Below the pieces are notes generated by a model. That model made no database searches and was not told the DNA's origin. It saw only the letters and a program-made list of their open reading frames with translations. This document shows, in pieces, positions 1 through 8,498 of a DNA stretch of 64,000 nt; the first letter of the stretch is position 1, and each line of letters begins with the position of its first letter. Source of the DNA: Bacteroidota bacterium. Lineage in GTDB: Bacteria > Bacteroidota > Bacteroidia > Flavobacteriales > Weeksellaceae. The DNA lies in contig JAHIQD010000020.1 in NCBI GenBank assembly GCA_018902795.1, positions 1-64,000 of the forward strand. The letters are read 5' to 3'. A program made the position numbers and the translations under genes.

Positions 1-97
1 TATCCATGAAGATTCTGTGTTGATTTCCAAAATAAAATATTTATTTTTTTTGTAAATTTGTTTTTTAAGTCAGTCAAGAACTAGACTCTCTAGCGTG

Positions 98-1135
98 TTA
101 AACCATTTGTGTTTGCACGCTATTTTTTGTTTGATAATCTTTCTCATACTCTGTTTCGTTTTTAAATAATATGTAAATTAATTCTAAAAGTTTTCTTTGT
201 ATAGCTACCAAAGCTTTCATTTTTATACCATGTTTTGAAACTAATCTTGCATAGATATTTCTAAAATTATCATCCCATTTTACCGCAGTTAAAGCTGGTA
301 AGTGAAGCGATTTCCGCAGATTACTATTTCCCTTTTTAGATATTCTTGGCTTACCTTTTACGGATGTTCCTGATTGCTTCTCTTTTACATCAAGACCTGC
401 ATAACTCGATAATTGAGATTTGTTTCTAATGAGTTCAAAACCGTTTGTTTCCGCTAAAACAATTACCGCTGTTAAATCTCCGATTCCGGGAATCGTTGTA
501 ACTCTTTCTATAATTTGTTTTATTTTCGGATGAAGATCTACAATCGATTTAATGTCATTTTTAATCTCTTTTTCTTGTGTATTTAAAAATTTGATGCGCA
601 ATTTCATTCTCTCTAAACTTTTTAAATTTGGCTCTGCTTCCGAGTTTTCAGCATGAATTTGATTTTTAACAATGCTTCTTTCCACAACAATTTGATCCCT
701 TTCCCGGGTTAATTGTTGAAGTTCTTTATATGCTTTTTCTGGTCTTTTCCACCGGTCTAATTTCCGTTCCAAACCAAATTGGGCAATTGCCTGTGAACAA
801 CTTTTGTCGGTGACTGTTTTCATGTCCAGAGTTCTGGTATAATTGCTAATCTTGTTCGGTAAAACTACACTAACATTATACTTTCTTTCTTCAAGATAGT
901 AAGCGAATTTTTGGTGATAAACACCTGTGGCCTCCATGACAAAAACAACATCTACTTCTTGGCTTCTCAATTTATTGACCCATTCCTCCAAAGATTTCAT
1001 GCCATTATCGGTGTTTTTAAAAATCTTGTATGCGGATAAATCAATTGAAAAATCTTCAAATAAACACCCGAAAGTAACCACTAATTCTTTTTGTGCAACA
1101 TCAATCCCTGCCACTTGTTTTAATACTTTTTTCAT
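98..1135 (-). CDS. IS110-family transposase (DEDD, RNA-guided recombinase family)
   Basis: A 345-residue protein of full length for the family. The N-terminal RuvC-like DEDD domain shows D12 in GIDVAQ, E68 in VMEATG and D110 in the TDKSCS segment. A helical middle region (about 130-205) follows. The C-terminal transposase_20 domain has PGIGDLTA (216-223), SYAGLD, and the Q-S-G-T-S segment (254-258) that holds the conserved serine of this family. The family excises and inserts DNA through a circular intermediate, and characterised members are guided by an RNA encoded in the element's own non-coding end. No frameshift or stop is present, so the enzyme may be active. The gene is alone on its strand and points away from the secreted protein at 1615. 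Confidence 0.93.
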   Translation of the reverse strand: MKKVLKQVAGIDVAQKELVVTFGCLFEDFSIDLSAYKIFKNTDNGMKSLEEWVNKLRSQEVDVVFVMEATGVYHQKFAYYLEERKYNVSVVLPNKISNYTRTLDMKTVTDKSCSQAIAQFGLERKLDRWKRPEKAYKELQQLTRERDQIVVERSIVKNQIHAENSEAEPNLKSLERMKLRIKFLNTQEKEIKNDIKSIVDLHPKIKQIIERVTTIPGIGDLTAVIVLAETNGFELIRNKSQLSSYAGLDVKEKQSGTSVKGKPRISKKGNSNLRKSLHLPALTAVKWDDNFRNIYARLVSKHGIKMKALVAIQRKLLELIYILFKNETEYEKDYQTKNSVQTQMV

Positions 1136-1140
1136 CTTAT

Positions 1141-1450
1141 TTTAATTTATTTTTAAAAGTGATGAATCTTCCTTCGTCTTTTCTCCTGGTTGGATATTCT
1201 GGATATTAAGCCTTGCCTAATTCCTTACATTCTGTTCAGACTCCAAAAGATAAATAAGAATGAGGTGTTTTCTTCATGTGAATATGTCTCTGTGAACTAT
1301 TTAGTATCCATTTAGCTCTCATTCTTACTCACTTTATATTGCAAAAGTAATCATACAAATTATTCAGGGTTACACCTTTGCAAACATAGGAGCATCTATG
1401 GAGCAGACCAAAGTCTTGCCCTCGTGAACGCTGGTCTATTTCCCGACTCA
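1141..1450 (-). ncRNA. possible bridge RNA region of the IS110 element
   Basis: This non-coding stretch lies directly upstream of the transposase, where IS110-group elements encode their bridge RNA. It can form at least two stems: TAAGAATGAG (1255-1264) with CTCATTCTTA (1318-1327), and AGACCA (1405-1410) with TGGTCT (1432-1437). No ORF fills it. Position and inverted repeats are seen; an RNA product is inferred. I could not assign target- or donor-binding loops. Confidence 0.35.
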
Positions 1451-1614
1451 ATAATTTCAATAATAAGGTTTACATTATTAATAAGTTAAGCATAATTTTT
1501 TATATTTGGGCATTGAATTCCTGATGCAAAAACTCAGTTTTACCCTTGAACGTTATCCTTTTTCTCAGGGATTCCTGAAAATAATATTTAAAATAACTTA
1601 ACTCAACAAATTTT

Positions 1615-2061
1615 ATGAAAGTACTGTGTACCCTCTTATTCTCGCTGATGCTCATGCTCCCGGCAAACGCACAAAACAAGAAAGAAACCCTTAAATGGCT
1701 GAACAAACACCAGAAATATATTACCATGGTGAACCCAAGCGGTTACAGCAGTGAGAAGTTCGATGTAGAGATGACTGAAAGCTATATCAGCGCAACAAGC
1801 AAAATAGACGGAAAAAAATATGAGACCAAACTTTACTGGTCGCAGATCAGAAGAACAATGCTCGGGCTGCTGGATGGCGAAAACGGATACGTTACCCTTA
1901 ATACAGAAGACGAAGGGTATTCCGCACCGACCATTACGCTTTACCTCTCGGATTACAGTACAGAGATGAGAGAAAAACTGGTGCTGATGGCCAATATGAG
2001 CGGTTCGGACGTTATGATGCAGACTCTTGATATCAGAGGGAAATCGTTATTCGGAAACTGA
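1615..2061 (+). CDS. small secreted protein of unknown function
   Basis: 148 residues. An N-terminal signal peptide (about 1-20, ending ANAQ) predicts export to the periplasm or beyond. The rest is soluble, mixed alpha/beta, with no catalytic motif I recognise. The C-terminus reads LDIRGKSLFGN. A TATATTTG box at 1501-1508 may be the -7 promoter element. The gene ends just before a strong terminator. A 28-base relic of its 3' end lies 13 kb away at 15013-15040 beside typA, which suggests the gene once sat next to typA. Family not recognised. Confidence 0.75.
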   Translation: MKVLCTLLFSLMLMLPANAQNKKETLKWLNKHQKYITMVNPSGYSSEKFDVEMTESYISATSKIDGKKYETKLYWSQIRRTMLGLLDGENGYVTLNTEDEGYSAPTITLYLSDYSTEMREKLVLMANMSGSDVMMQTLDIRGKSLFGN

Positions 2062-2105
2062 TTTACCGGCGCGCTTAGGCTCCAAGCCCCCATTGCATAA
2101 AAAAA

Positions 2106-2124
2106 GCCCCATCACTGGGGCTTT
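2106..2124 (+). terminator. intrinsic terminator after the secreted protein
   Basis: GCCCC-6 nt-GGGGC hairpin followed by TTT and preceded by an A-run, so it can work on both strands. The layout matches the terminator downstream of typA at 15491-15513. Confidence 0.75.
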
Positions 2125-2145
2125 CTGCTTGTATATGAAAAGGAA

Positions 2146-2171
2146 TTATCCTTTTGCGCCTCTTCCGATAC
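2146..2171 (-). pseudogene. relic of the 3' end of typA
   Basis: 26 bases matching the last codons and stop of typA (15532-15557) at 24 of 26 positions. On the minus strand it reads I-G-R-G-A-K-G-stop, against I-E-R-G-A-K-G-stop in the real gene. It lies 25 nt past a terminator hairpin, much as in typA itself. The similarity ends abruptly upstream of the relic. It marks the left edge of the inserted block. Confidence 0.7.
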
Positions 2172-2216
2172 ATGGTAAAGACAATCATCAAAACCAAATG
2201 CTCTTACAGATAAAAA

Positions 2217-2247
2217 CCGCCTCAACATTTTATCTTGAGACGGCTTT
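2217..2247 (-). terminator. terminator of the dipeptidyl-peptidase III gene
   Basis: Inverted repeat with arms CCGCCTCAA and TTGAGACGG around a 9-nt loop. On the minus strand it lies directly after the peptidase gene and is followed by a T-rich run. Confidence 0.7.
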
Positions 2248-2251
2248 GTGT

Positions 2252-4291
2252 TTAATTGTGATCGGGCAGGAAACTGTATTCTTTAGAATAACGCAGCATC
2301 TGTTCCGCAAATGTTTGGGGATATTTTAAAACATAATCGGTGACCTGGCCGGCGCTGTTTTTCACAGGCGTAATGTAAGGGTTGACAAAACCGCGGTACG
2401 GTGCCTCCTTATATTGGGCGTTACGCGCCAGCACTTCCTTGTGCAGCGTCTGATCTACCTTCACCCCATAGTTCTCAACCAAGTTTTTGGCGGCGTTATA
2501 ATCGCCTTCAGATTTGATGCGCTGTGTTTCGCGCAGCAACTGTCCGAACAGGTCGTGAAGTTTGTCATAATCGGTAATGTTGAAATAGGTTTTTCCGTTG
2601 CGGGTCACTTTTTCAATGACATTGTCTTTCTTTCCTTTTTCAAAGACCCAGGCGCTGACCCACTGGCGGTTCCGCATATGGGATTCTTCGATATCGGCTC
2701 CGGGATCCAGCCGTACGAGCTGCATCATGAGTCCGTTGCGGATGTAGTTGTCGTAGGCGGCTTTACCTACGGCTTTCCAGTCATCGGTCAGGCCGAGTTC
2801 CTGGAGTTTAGGATTGTAAAGAAAGTAGAGCCCTACGAGATCCGCACGGCCTTCTTCCATGGTGGAGGCATAACTTTTCAGGGTTTCTTTCGGCGTTCCT
2901 ACTCCGGGATTTATCTGGCCCGAAGCGTGACCTATGACCTCATGCAGCGCGGTGTGCAGTTTGCTTGCCAGCTCCCCATACTTCTGCGCCAGGCGGAGTT
3001 CTTCGTCGTCATTGACGAATTCCTTAAGGCGTCCTGAACCGGCAGCTTTATCATAGGCATCTATGATATTACCGAGCGAAATAGATTTGGAGCCATGTTC
3101 AGCGCGGATCCAGTCTGCATTGGGCAGGTTGACCCCAATCGGGGTGCTCGGGGAAGAATCACCTGATTCGGAGGCAACGACCACAGTTTTATAGCTGACG
3201 CCGACCACATTCTTTTTTTTGTGTTGCGGGAGAAGAGGAGAGTTGTCCTCAAACCACTGCGCCTGATTCGAAAGGACTTCCATTTTCTTCGACATGTCGA
3301 AGTCTTTGATCTGTACGACACTTTCATAGGAGCCTTTGTGGCCCAGCGGATCGCTGTATACTTCGATGAAGCCGTTGATATAATCGATATTGCCTTCGGT
3401 GGCATCTACCCAGGCTACGTTATAGTCGTCCCAGGTTTTGAGGTCGCCGGTTTTATAGTATTTTATCAATAAGGCCAAAGCGTTCGCCTGTTTCTGGTTT
3501 TCGGTCACTGTCCGCGCTTTTTCGAGCCAGAAGATGATTTGGTCAATCGCTGCGCCATACATGCCGCCGCTTTTCCAGACTTTTTCAGTGAGCTTAGCGT
3601 TTTCTTTTACCAGCTTTGAGTTCAAACCGGTTGAAAGCGGACGCTGTGGATCCGTACTTTTCATATTGGCATAAAACCGATCCGCCTCATCTGCCGTCAC
3701 GCCGTCGCCATAAAAATTAACGGCTGAACCCTCCAACAGTCCCTTGCTGAGATCGAGATTGACTTTTTTACTGTCCCTGTCATTAAAGAGTACATCTGCC
3801 ACGGCTGCATTCAGCGGTGTGTTGGTGTCTTTTAAAAGCTGATCAAAATAAGCTCTGGAAAAAGCCGGTTTCATCTTTTCGTTGGAGTAGTGATGGTGAA
3901 TACCATTGGCGAACCAGACGCGTTTGAGGTAAATTTCGAAATTCTGCCAGTCCTGAGTGGTTTTGCTGCCACTGTAATTCTGATAGATGTGCTCCAGTGC
4001 ACGGCGGATGGTGAGGTTGTTCCCGTAGTTCTGATCCCAGGTGATGTCGCGGCCTGCATAGCCGGCCTGGCTAAGGTAATAGACGTATTCCTTTTCCTTT
4101 AAAGTAAGATTGTTCCAGCCCGGCACGTCATAGCGAAGGACCTCAATGTCGGCAAAACGGTCAATGCTGTTCTGTGCCTGCAACGCAGTCTGTTCCTGAG
4201 GACTTGTGGCAGCTGTGGTATTCTGCTGTACCGTGCAGGAAAACAGCAGCGCGGCAGCCAGCGCAAGAAGAGTAATTTTGGTTATTTTCAT
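2252..4291 (-). CDS. dipeptidyl-peptidase III (peptidase family M49), lipoprotein
   Basis: 679 residues, counted from the start that gives a proper lipoprotein signal (MKITKITLL, lipobox LFSC, lipidated Cys19). An upstream in-frame start at 4456 only adds a non-signal extension and is rejected. The M49 zinc motif HEVIGH (about 450-455) and second motif EEGRAD (about 479-484, with the zinc-binding glutamate) are both present, so it should be active. M49 enzymes release dipeptides from the N-terminus of short peptides; here it would be anchored in the cell envelope for peptide feeding. The gene is visibly GC-richer than the flanking core genes, as is the DUF6266 gene upstream, which fits transfer. 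It has its own terminator. Confidence 0.92.
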   Translation of the reverse strand: MKITKITLLALAAALLFSCTVQQNTTAATSPQEQTALQAQNSIDRFADIEVLRYDVPGWNNLTLKEKEYVYYLSQAGYAGRDITWDQNYGNNLTIRRALEHIYQNYSGSKTTQDWQNFEIYLKRVWFANGIHHHYSNEKMKPAFSRAYFDQLLKDTNTPLNAAVADVLFNDRDSKKVNLDLSKGLLEGSAVNFYGDGVTADEADRFYANMKSTDPQRPLSTGLNSKLVKENAKLTEKVWKSGGMYGAAIDQIIFWLEKARTVTENQKQANALALLIKYYKTGDLKTWDDYNVAWVDATEGNIDYINGFIEVYSDPLGHKGSYESVVQIKDFDMSKKMEVLSNQAQWFEDNSPLLPQHKKKNVVGVSYKTVVVASESGDSSPSTPIGVNLPNADWIRAEHGSKSISLGNIIDAYDKAAGSGRLKEFVNDDEELRLAQKYGELASKLHTALHEVIGHASGQINPGVGTPKETLKSYASTMEEGRADLVGLYFLYNPKLQELGLTDDWKAVGKAAYDNYIRNGLMMQLVRLDPGADIEESHMRNRQWVSAWVFEKGKKDNVIEKVTRNGKTYFNITDYDKLHDLFGQLLRETQRIKSEGDYNAAKNLVENYGVKVDQTLHKEVLARNAQYKEAPYRGFVNPYITPVKNSAGQVTDYVLKYPQTFAEQMLRYSKEYSFLPDHN

Positions 4292-4817
4292 AATTGAATT
4301 ATTTATATAAGTTATTTCATTCTGTTCAGGTAGAATTGGCGGCACCTTAAACCGCCGTGAAGGCCGTCGGACGGCCATAAGAAACACAGCATCTGCCGCC
4401 AGTTTCTGCTCTTCTGCCCAAAGGGACCCTGGAATAAGCAACAAAATTCGCACCACTGCATTTTAGAGAAGCCTGAGGCCAGGAAGAATAATTCCGACCG
4501 AAGAAAACAGACATATTATCGTAAAGTATGGTGATTTTACTGAAAAATGGGTTCTGTTGTGGGTGCAGACGGTAATGAAATACCAAGCTGCCCGGCCGTC
4601 ATTCCAGCTCTGTCAACGGGCAGAGGGAATGCGGTATTTATTTTAAACAGATCCCCAGGCAGCAATTGTGTTCTGACAGCGATTTAATTCCTTAAAAAAT
4701 ATTTAATTCTAATTTTCAGTACAGGCGCAAATGTACTGTTGTGCTGAAGGCCATATACTGCTGTAATGAGACGCCATGCACTGTACTGAGATACCGGTAG
4801 ATTGCTTATCAATAAAA
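4292..4817. other. intergenic region without a recognised gene
   Basis: About 525 bp between two minus-strand genes. It contains the short palindrome GGCCGTCGGACGGCC near 4361 and a minus-strand TACATTTG box (4728-4735) that could be a distant -7 element for the peptidase gene. Short ORFs here have no family features. Confidence 0.5.
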
Positions 4818-4843
4818 AAGCACAGGCCTGGGGGCCTGTGCTT
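4818..4843 (-). terminator. terminator of the DUF6266 gene
   Basis: Perfect 11-bp inverted repeat AAGCACAGGCC / GGCCTGTGCTT with a TGGG loop. On the minus strand a T-run follows it, directly after the stop codon of the gene at 4851. Confidence 0.85.
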
Positions 4844-4850
4844 CGGTGGG

Positions 4851-5489
4851 TCAGATGATGGATCCGGCGTAGACGGAATTGGAGACCATGTCGCCTACCA
4901 TGTTGCGGAAGGCGAGCCATACATAAAGCTCTTTGCCTATCATCTGTGCCGGCACGTTGGCGGTGTAGGTTCCGGCGGTCCGCTGGGCGGCATTTTCGAC
5001 GAAGGACGTGAGGGGCTCGTCTTTCGCGGCAATGAGGATCTGTACCCAATCGGTTTCGCGGAGCGGATGGCCGGCGGAATTGTCCTGCCAGGTTACGGTA
5101 AGGGTGTCCGGGGTGGGCAAGGTGATGTTTAGCGGCACGGCGGCCAGTAAGGCTCCTCTTGAAAAGGAGATTGACGGATACTGCGGCGTGATGGTTCCGG
5201 CGACAAAATCAATGACGAAATTGGTCATAAGGTTGGTCATTGCCAGGTTGTAGCATGATTTCATGCCGACGCGTCTGCCATAGTGATCGCATGCATAGCC
5301 CCGGTAAGACTGCATGAACAGTGCACTTTTTCTCATCCGCTGCTGAATGAGCTGCTGTTTTGCGGTGGGTGCTGAAGTTCTTTTACGTGGGCGGATTTTG
5401 GAGAATTCGTGGCCGAACATGTTCGCCACTACGATGCGGCCTGTGCGGCCTGAGGTTCCCGATAGCAGGGAGTCATAGATTTTACCCAT
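4851..5489 (-). CDS. DUF6266 family protein
   Basis: 212 residues from the ATG at 5489, chosen because the family begins MGKI followed by a Gly/Ser-rich GTSGRTGRIV stretch. The 92 extra residues possible upstream look like untranslated DNA. The N-terminal part is basic (RPRKRTSAP); the C-terminal part (about 120-212) looks like a beta-sandwich with VTWQDNSAG. No signal peptide. The family is common in Bacteroidetes and its function is unknown. A very strong terminator follows. GC content resembles the M49 gene downstream. Confidence 0.75.
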   Translation of the reverse strand: MGKIYDSLLSGTSGRTGRIVVANMFGHEFSKIRPRKRTSAPTAKQQLIQQRMRKSALFMQSYRGYACDHYGRRVGMKSCYNLAMTNLMTNFVIDFVAGTITPQYPSISFSRGALLAAVPLNITLPTPDTLTVTWQDNSAGHPLRETDWVQILIAAKDEPLTSFVENAAQRTAGTYTANVPAQMIGKELYVWLAFRNMVGDMVSNSVYAGSII

Positions 5490-6116
5490 GATGTTGGTTT
5501 TTAATTGGTTAATGGTGTAAAGTTGAGGAATTAAAGAATCCATTTTTAAAACGGGACAAAAGTTTCCAAAAGTTTCCATTATTTTCCCTTTTTTTCCATT
5601 AAAGGGAAGAAAAGGGCATTTCAGGGCATTTTTGGTTGTTTTATTTTTTTGGTAAATAGTTCTGTAATTGCTTTGTATCAGGGAGTTTTTGAGGGGGATC
5701 AGCAATTTGCGGGAAAATAAAATTGGTGGGTTTCTGTATCCCCTGTATATCCTTTCTTCGACCATTGGGTATCTGTTGTATATCCAGTGTATCTATACTG
5801 TTCGTATAGTGTTCGATGATGGAGTGCTGGATGCTGGGTGCCGGGTGTTTTGATGTTGGATGATAGTTGATGGTTGATGGTTGCTTTTGCCATCTGAAAC
5901 GGGTTACTTTGGAGCAAGTAACGATGGGCGTTAGGAGTTATCCCTCAAGGAAAGAGAGTAAAAAAGGGCAATTATGGTTTCCCGTATTTTTGTGGGGAGG
6001 TTTTTTGGTAGATTTGAAAATGGGTAAGGCCGTGAAGTGGATCAAATGCGGGGAAATATCTTATAGGTCGGGGTTGAAATCAATGTTCGTATTTTTCATA
6101 ACTCACTGATTAGGAT
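5490..6116. other. intergenic region with low-complexity repeats, no recognised gene
   Basis: Contains a direct repeat AAAAGTTTCC x2 (5558-5577), a CCCTTT/AAAGGG hairpin near 5584-5606, and a degenerate run of GATGNTGG/GGTTGATGG-type units at about 5812-5883. The short ORFs here have no recognisable features. It separates the DUF6266 gene from the cassette array. Confidence 0.5.
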
Positions 6117-6216
6117 ATCCATAATGCGCAAATATATGTTTTGGTAAACGCCTGACAATCAGTTAAAACCAATGTTTTGGGTTATGAATTAATTGCGTAT
6201 ATTTGGAGTTATGGGC
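6117..6216 (+). repeat. attC-like repeat 0, start of cassette array 1
   Basis: Imperfect palindrome: CCATAA (6119-6124) pairs with TTATGG (6209-6214) and CAAATATA (6129-6136) pairs with TATATTTG (6198-6205). It ends in GTTATGGGC (6208-6216), the exact reverse complement of GCCCATAAC at the far end of cassette 1 (6961-6969). By the integron rule the cassette junction is after the G of GTTA. Confidence 0.55.
6177..6205 (+). promoter_or_regulatory. flavobacterial promoter at the head of the cassette array
   Basis: TTG (6177-6179), 18 nt spacer, TATATTTG (6198-6205). This fits the Bacteroidetes sigma factor consensus TTG-N17-23-TAnnTTTG. It lies inside the right arm of repeat 0 and reads into cassette 1, a role like that of an integron Pc promoter. 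Confidence 0.65.
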
Positions 6217-6236
6217 AAGGCTAAAAGACAGGCAAC

Positions 6237-6935
6237 GTGAAAGCAAAAATATTCTCACATAGACAACTTATCGGGACGACAGTTTTGCAAGTCGGTGACG
6301 AAAGTATGGGCGGAATATTCGGAGAATTTACTCCGACAGAAATATACTTTGACAAAATACAGAAATATGTTTGGGAATTTTGGCAAACCAATAAGCCAGA
6401 CTATCAAAAGTGGTATTCTTTGCGACTAAATGTTCAATTAGAAAATGGAGTTTTTCTCTTTCCTCAAGGTGGCTATACGATTGACGATATTAAGGAACTA
6501 CCTAACGAACCTAAACGTATTGACATAGCAGGAGTGGACAATAAAATTCTTCAAGACTTTTTACAAACTAACCCTCCAAGGCCTTTTGTTGAAGAACCTT
6601 GGAACGAATTACAGATAGAACAGAAAATTGCATTTGAAGACGAACTAAAAAAGGAATTAGGAATAAATGAAAAGTCATTCCTTGACATTTTCAGAAAACC
6701 TGAGAAACACATTCTGTTTGACAGTGAATTTTCTGCATTTTGCCACGACCAAAGAAATGACGATGTTTTGTTTGAAATTAGGAAGCCTAAATTTGACAAA
6801 CAATTTGCATTAGTTCATTTAACTTGGACAAGTAAAAAAGAAAAAGAAGGTTATCCTAACACGACTTTTTATCGAGACTTTGATGAATTTAAATATTCAA
6901 GAATGTATGCCGACAAAGCTGAATGGGAAGACTAA
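6237..6935 (+). CDS. cassette 1 protein, unknown function
   Basis: 232 residues, GTG start 29 nt after the start of the GTTA end, no signal peptide, so cytoplasmic. The protein is acidic and rich in aromatic residues. The C-terminal half (HDQRNDDVLFEIRKP onwards, with LVHLTWTS and a DFDEF segment) looks like one small alpha/beta domain. No family recognised. The gene fills a cassette bounded by GTTATGGGC and GCCCATAAC, with almost no spare DNA on either side, and can use the promoter in repeat 0. Confidence 0.7.
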   Translation: MKAKIFSHRQLIGTTVLQVGDESMGGIFGEFTPTEIYFDKIQKYVWEFWQTNKPDYQKWYSLRLNVQLENGVFLFPQGGYTIDDIKELPNEPKRIDIAGVDNKILQDFLQTNPPRPFVEEPWNELQIEQKIAFEDELKKELGINEKSFLDIFRKPEKHILFDSEFSAFCHDQRNDDVLFEIRKPKFDKQFALVHLTWTSKKEKEGYPNTTFYRDFDEFKYSRMYADKAEWED

Positions 6936-6960
6936 AATAACGACTGAAACAAGAAGCCCA

Positions 6961-7097
6961 GCCCATAACAGGCGTTTGGCTCAATGGCGGGTGACGTGGT
7001 TAATTGAACATTCTACCTCGCATCAACTTTTGTGGTGTATTGACAGTTTTGAACTCCGAAATCCGCCACTGCGCCAAGCGCCAAACCGTTAGCAGAA
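6961..7097 (+). repeat. attC-like repeat A (cassette 1/2 junction)
   Basis: Runs from GCCCATAAC (6961-6969) to GTTAGCAGAA (7088-7097). The left arm GCGTTTGGCTCAATGGCGG can pair with the complement of CCGCCACTGCGCCAAGCGC on the right, with a few mismatches and unpaired bases, as in attC hairpins. This arm family (GGCGTTTGGC...) differs from that of repeats B-D. Confidence 0.7.
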
Positions 7098-7102
7098 ATG
7101 TT

Positions 7103-7744
7103 ATGGAAAAATCGCGTCAAATAATTGGACCTTTTCTAATTCTAATTCTTTTTTTTAGTTGTAATAAGAAAACTATAAAAGAGGATTACAACAATGAAAT
7201 TTATTCACAAATTCTTCAAGAAGTAATTGATAGTTGTGCTACTATTTTACCTCCACAACCAAATAAAAATCAAGGAAAAGAAGTTTTTGAAAAATATCGG
7301 CAAAGAGTAAAAGAAATTCATAACGAAAAAAAAATAATTGCAATTTTCGACACAATATATGGTAATAATAAAGACAGATTTGAAAAAATAGTAAGAGAAA
7401 ATAATCTAAATGCAAAATGGAATATTTCAGATAGTGTAAATTCTATGGTAGATGTTGAAAATTATAAGATAAACTCAAATATTAAACTTGTGGAGGCAAC
7501 TGATTTGCCCTCTTTGTATAAATTCTCGCCTGATAATAAATCATGGGAAAATTACAACGATTTAAAAGATTTATATGTTGCAATTGAATTGCGAAGAATA
7601 ATAATTAACGAAAACAAATTAGACGGTTTTTTACAAATAGGAATTATCTGTGGCAATTTATGTGGGCAAGGATTTGACTTATGGATAAAAAATGAAAATA
7701 AAAAATGGAAAATTGTAAAACGGAAAGCAACTTGGATTTCGTAA
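7103..7744 (+). CDS. cassette 2 lipoprotein, unknown function
   Basis: 213 residues from the ATG at 7103; an upstream in-frame start at 7004 lies inside the attC-like repeat and is rejected. A lipoprotein signal is clear: a hydrophobic stretch then FFSC, with C20 as the lipidation site. The rest is soluble, Lys/Asn-rich, with no catalytic motif seen. The near C-terminal segment GIICGNLCGQGFDLW holds two cysteines that could form a disulfide. The gene starts 15 nt after the cassette end and stops just before the next repeat. Much more AT-rich than the M49 gene 3 kb upstream. Confidence 0.72.
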   Translation: MEKSRQIIGPFLILILFFSCNKKTIKEDYNNEIYSQILQEVIDSCATILPPQPNKNQGKEVFEKYRQRVKEIHNEKKIIAIFDTIYGNNKDRFEKIVRENNLNAKWNISDSVNSMVDVENYKINSNIKLVEATDLPSLYKFSPDNKSWENYNDLKDLYVAIELRRIIINENKLDGFLQIGIICGNLCGQGFDLWIKNENKKWKIVKRKATWIS

Positions 7745-7751
7745 AAAACAC

Positions 7752-7886
7752 TTCTGCTAACACGCTATTTCTATTAGCGGGGTTGAAGTTTGCATCATGA
7801 AGATTTTCGCAAGTTGTTATTTTTGTTATATTTACAAAAAGCAATTATAACAAGTCCCGCCAACAGAAATACCCAACCGTTACCCG
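7752..7886 (+). repeat. attC-like repeat B (cassette 2/3 junction)
   Basis: Runs from TTCTGCTAAC (7752-7761) to GTTACCCG (7879-7886). TTCTGCTAAC is the exact reverse complement of GTTAGCAGAA at the start of cassette 2. The left arm TATTTCTATTAGCGGG pairs with the right arm around CCCGCCAACAGAAATA; between them lies a ~70-nt variable terminal structure that includes GTTATATTTAC. Confidence 0.72.
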
Positions 7887-7907
7887 TCATTTTAAACAAA
7901 AGCAGTT

Positions 7908-8489
7908 TTGAATATAAAAACCCAGTTCTTATTCCTAATTTTATCACTGTCACTTTGCTCAAATTTTCATGCACAAAGTTATGAGCCAGCAACAGATGGA
8001 GAAAATCTGCTGAATCAAAAAATCGAAAAATATAAAGATGTAGATTCTCTTAATTACAATTCGCCCTTAAAGGCAATGCGCCAAAATAGAGAATTGACTT
8101 ACGAAGTTTTGCGAAGCGAAGGAGATTGGTCAATTGCTAATAAAGTAACTAAAGTTTTCGGAACAGGCGGAGTAAATATTTACAATTTTAAAGATAAAAA
8201 AACTAAGAAAACTTTAAAGATTGAATATAATATTACGAAGCACATATATAGAGACGAATATTTGAAAAATTATATAAACTCGGAAATCAGAAAGATCACT
8301 ATATTTTTTGACAGTGATGAAAAGGCAGATTTCGCGAAAATCTATGAAAATCAATATGATAGTGGAAAGGTTCTCTCGAGTGAAATATACTTTTTAAACT
8401 TATCAGGAAATAGTGAAATTTATCAAAGCGGGCCTACAAGAGATTTCCATAAAGAGATTTTTGAGATAATAAAAAATTATAAAAACTAG
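7908..8489 (+). CDS. cassette 3 secreted protein, unknown function
   Basis: 193 residues. The start appears to be TTG at 7908, because the reading from there gives an intact signal peptide (about 1-22, ending FHAQ) and no ATG fits. The mature part carries a YNFKDKKTKKTLKIEYN beta segment and a C-terminal EIIKNYKN helix. No family recognised. It fills a cassette bounded by GTTACCCG and CGGGTAAC. The rare start codon may mean low expression. Confidence 0.65.
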   Translation: MNIKTQFLFLILSLSLCSNFHAQSYEPATDGENLLNQKIEKYKDVDSLNYNSPLKAMRQNRELTYEVLRSEGDWSIANKVTKVFGTGGVNIYNFKDKKTKKTLKIEYNITKHIYRDEYLKNYINSEIRKITIFFDSDEKADFAKIYENQYDSGKVLSSEIYFLNLSGNSEIYQSGPTRDFHKEIFEIIKNYKN

Positions 8490-8498
8490 AAAAAACGT

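Larger units (their letters stand above)
1..1450 (-). mobile_element. IS110-family insertion sequence (ends not fixed)
   Basis: One transposase gene with about 100 bp of non-coding DNA on its 3' side and over 300 bp on its 5' side. IS110 elements normally lack terminal inverted repeats and target duplications, and I could not find any, so the ends are estimates. The long non-coding part lies upstream of the transposase, the layout of the IS110 group rather than the IS1111 group. The left end may lie outside the window. Confidence 0.5.

Noticed and set aside
2027..2329. ORF of 100 codons on the plus strand
   Set aside because: It overlaps the secreted-protein gene end and two terminators, so it is not coding.
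4292..4850. Small coding genes in the GC-rich gap
   Set aside because: The ORFs there show no start context, no signal or domain, and look like spurious open frames in GC-rich DNA.
7004..7102. Longer start for the cassette 2 lipoprotein
   Set aside because: The extension lies in the attC-like repeat and would bury the lipoprotein signal.
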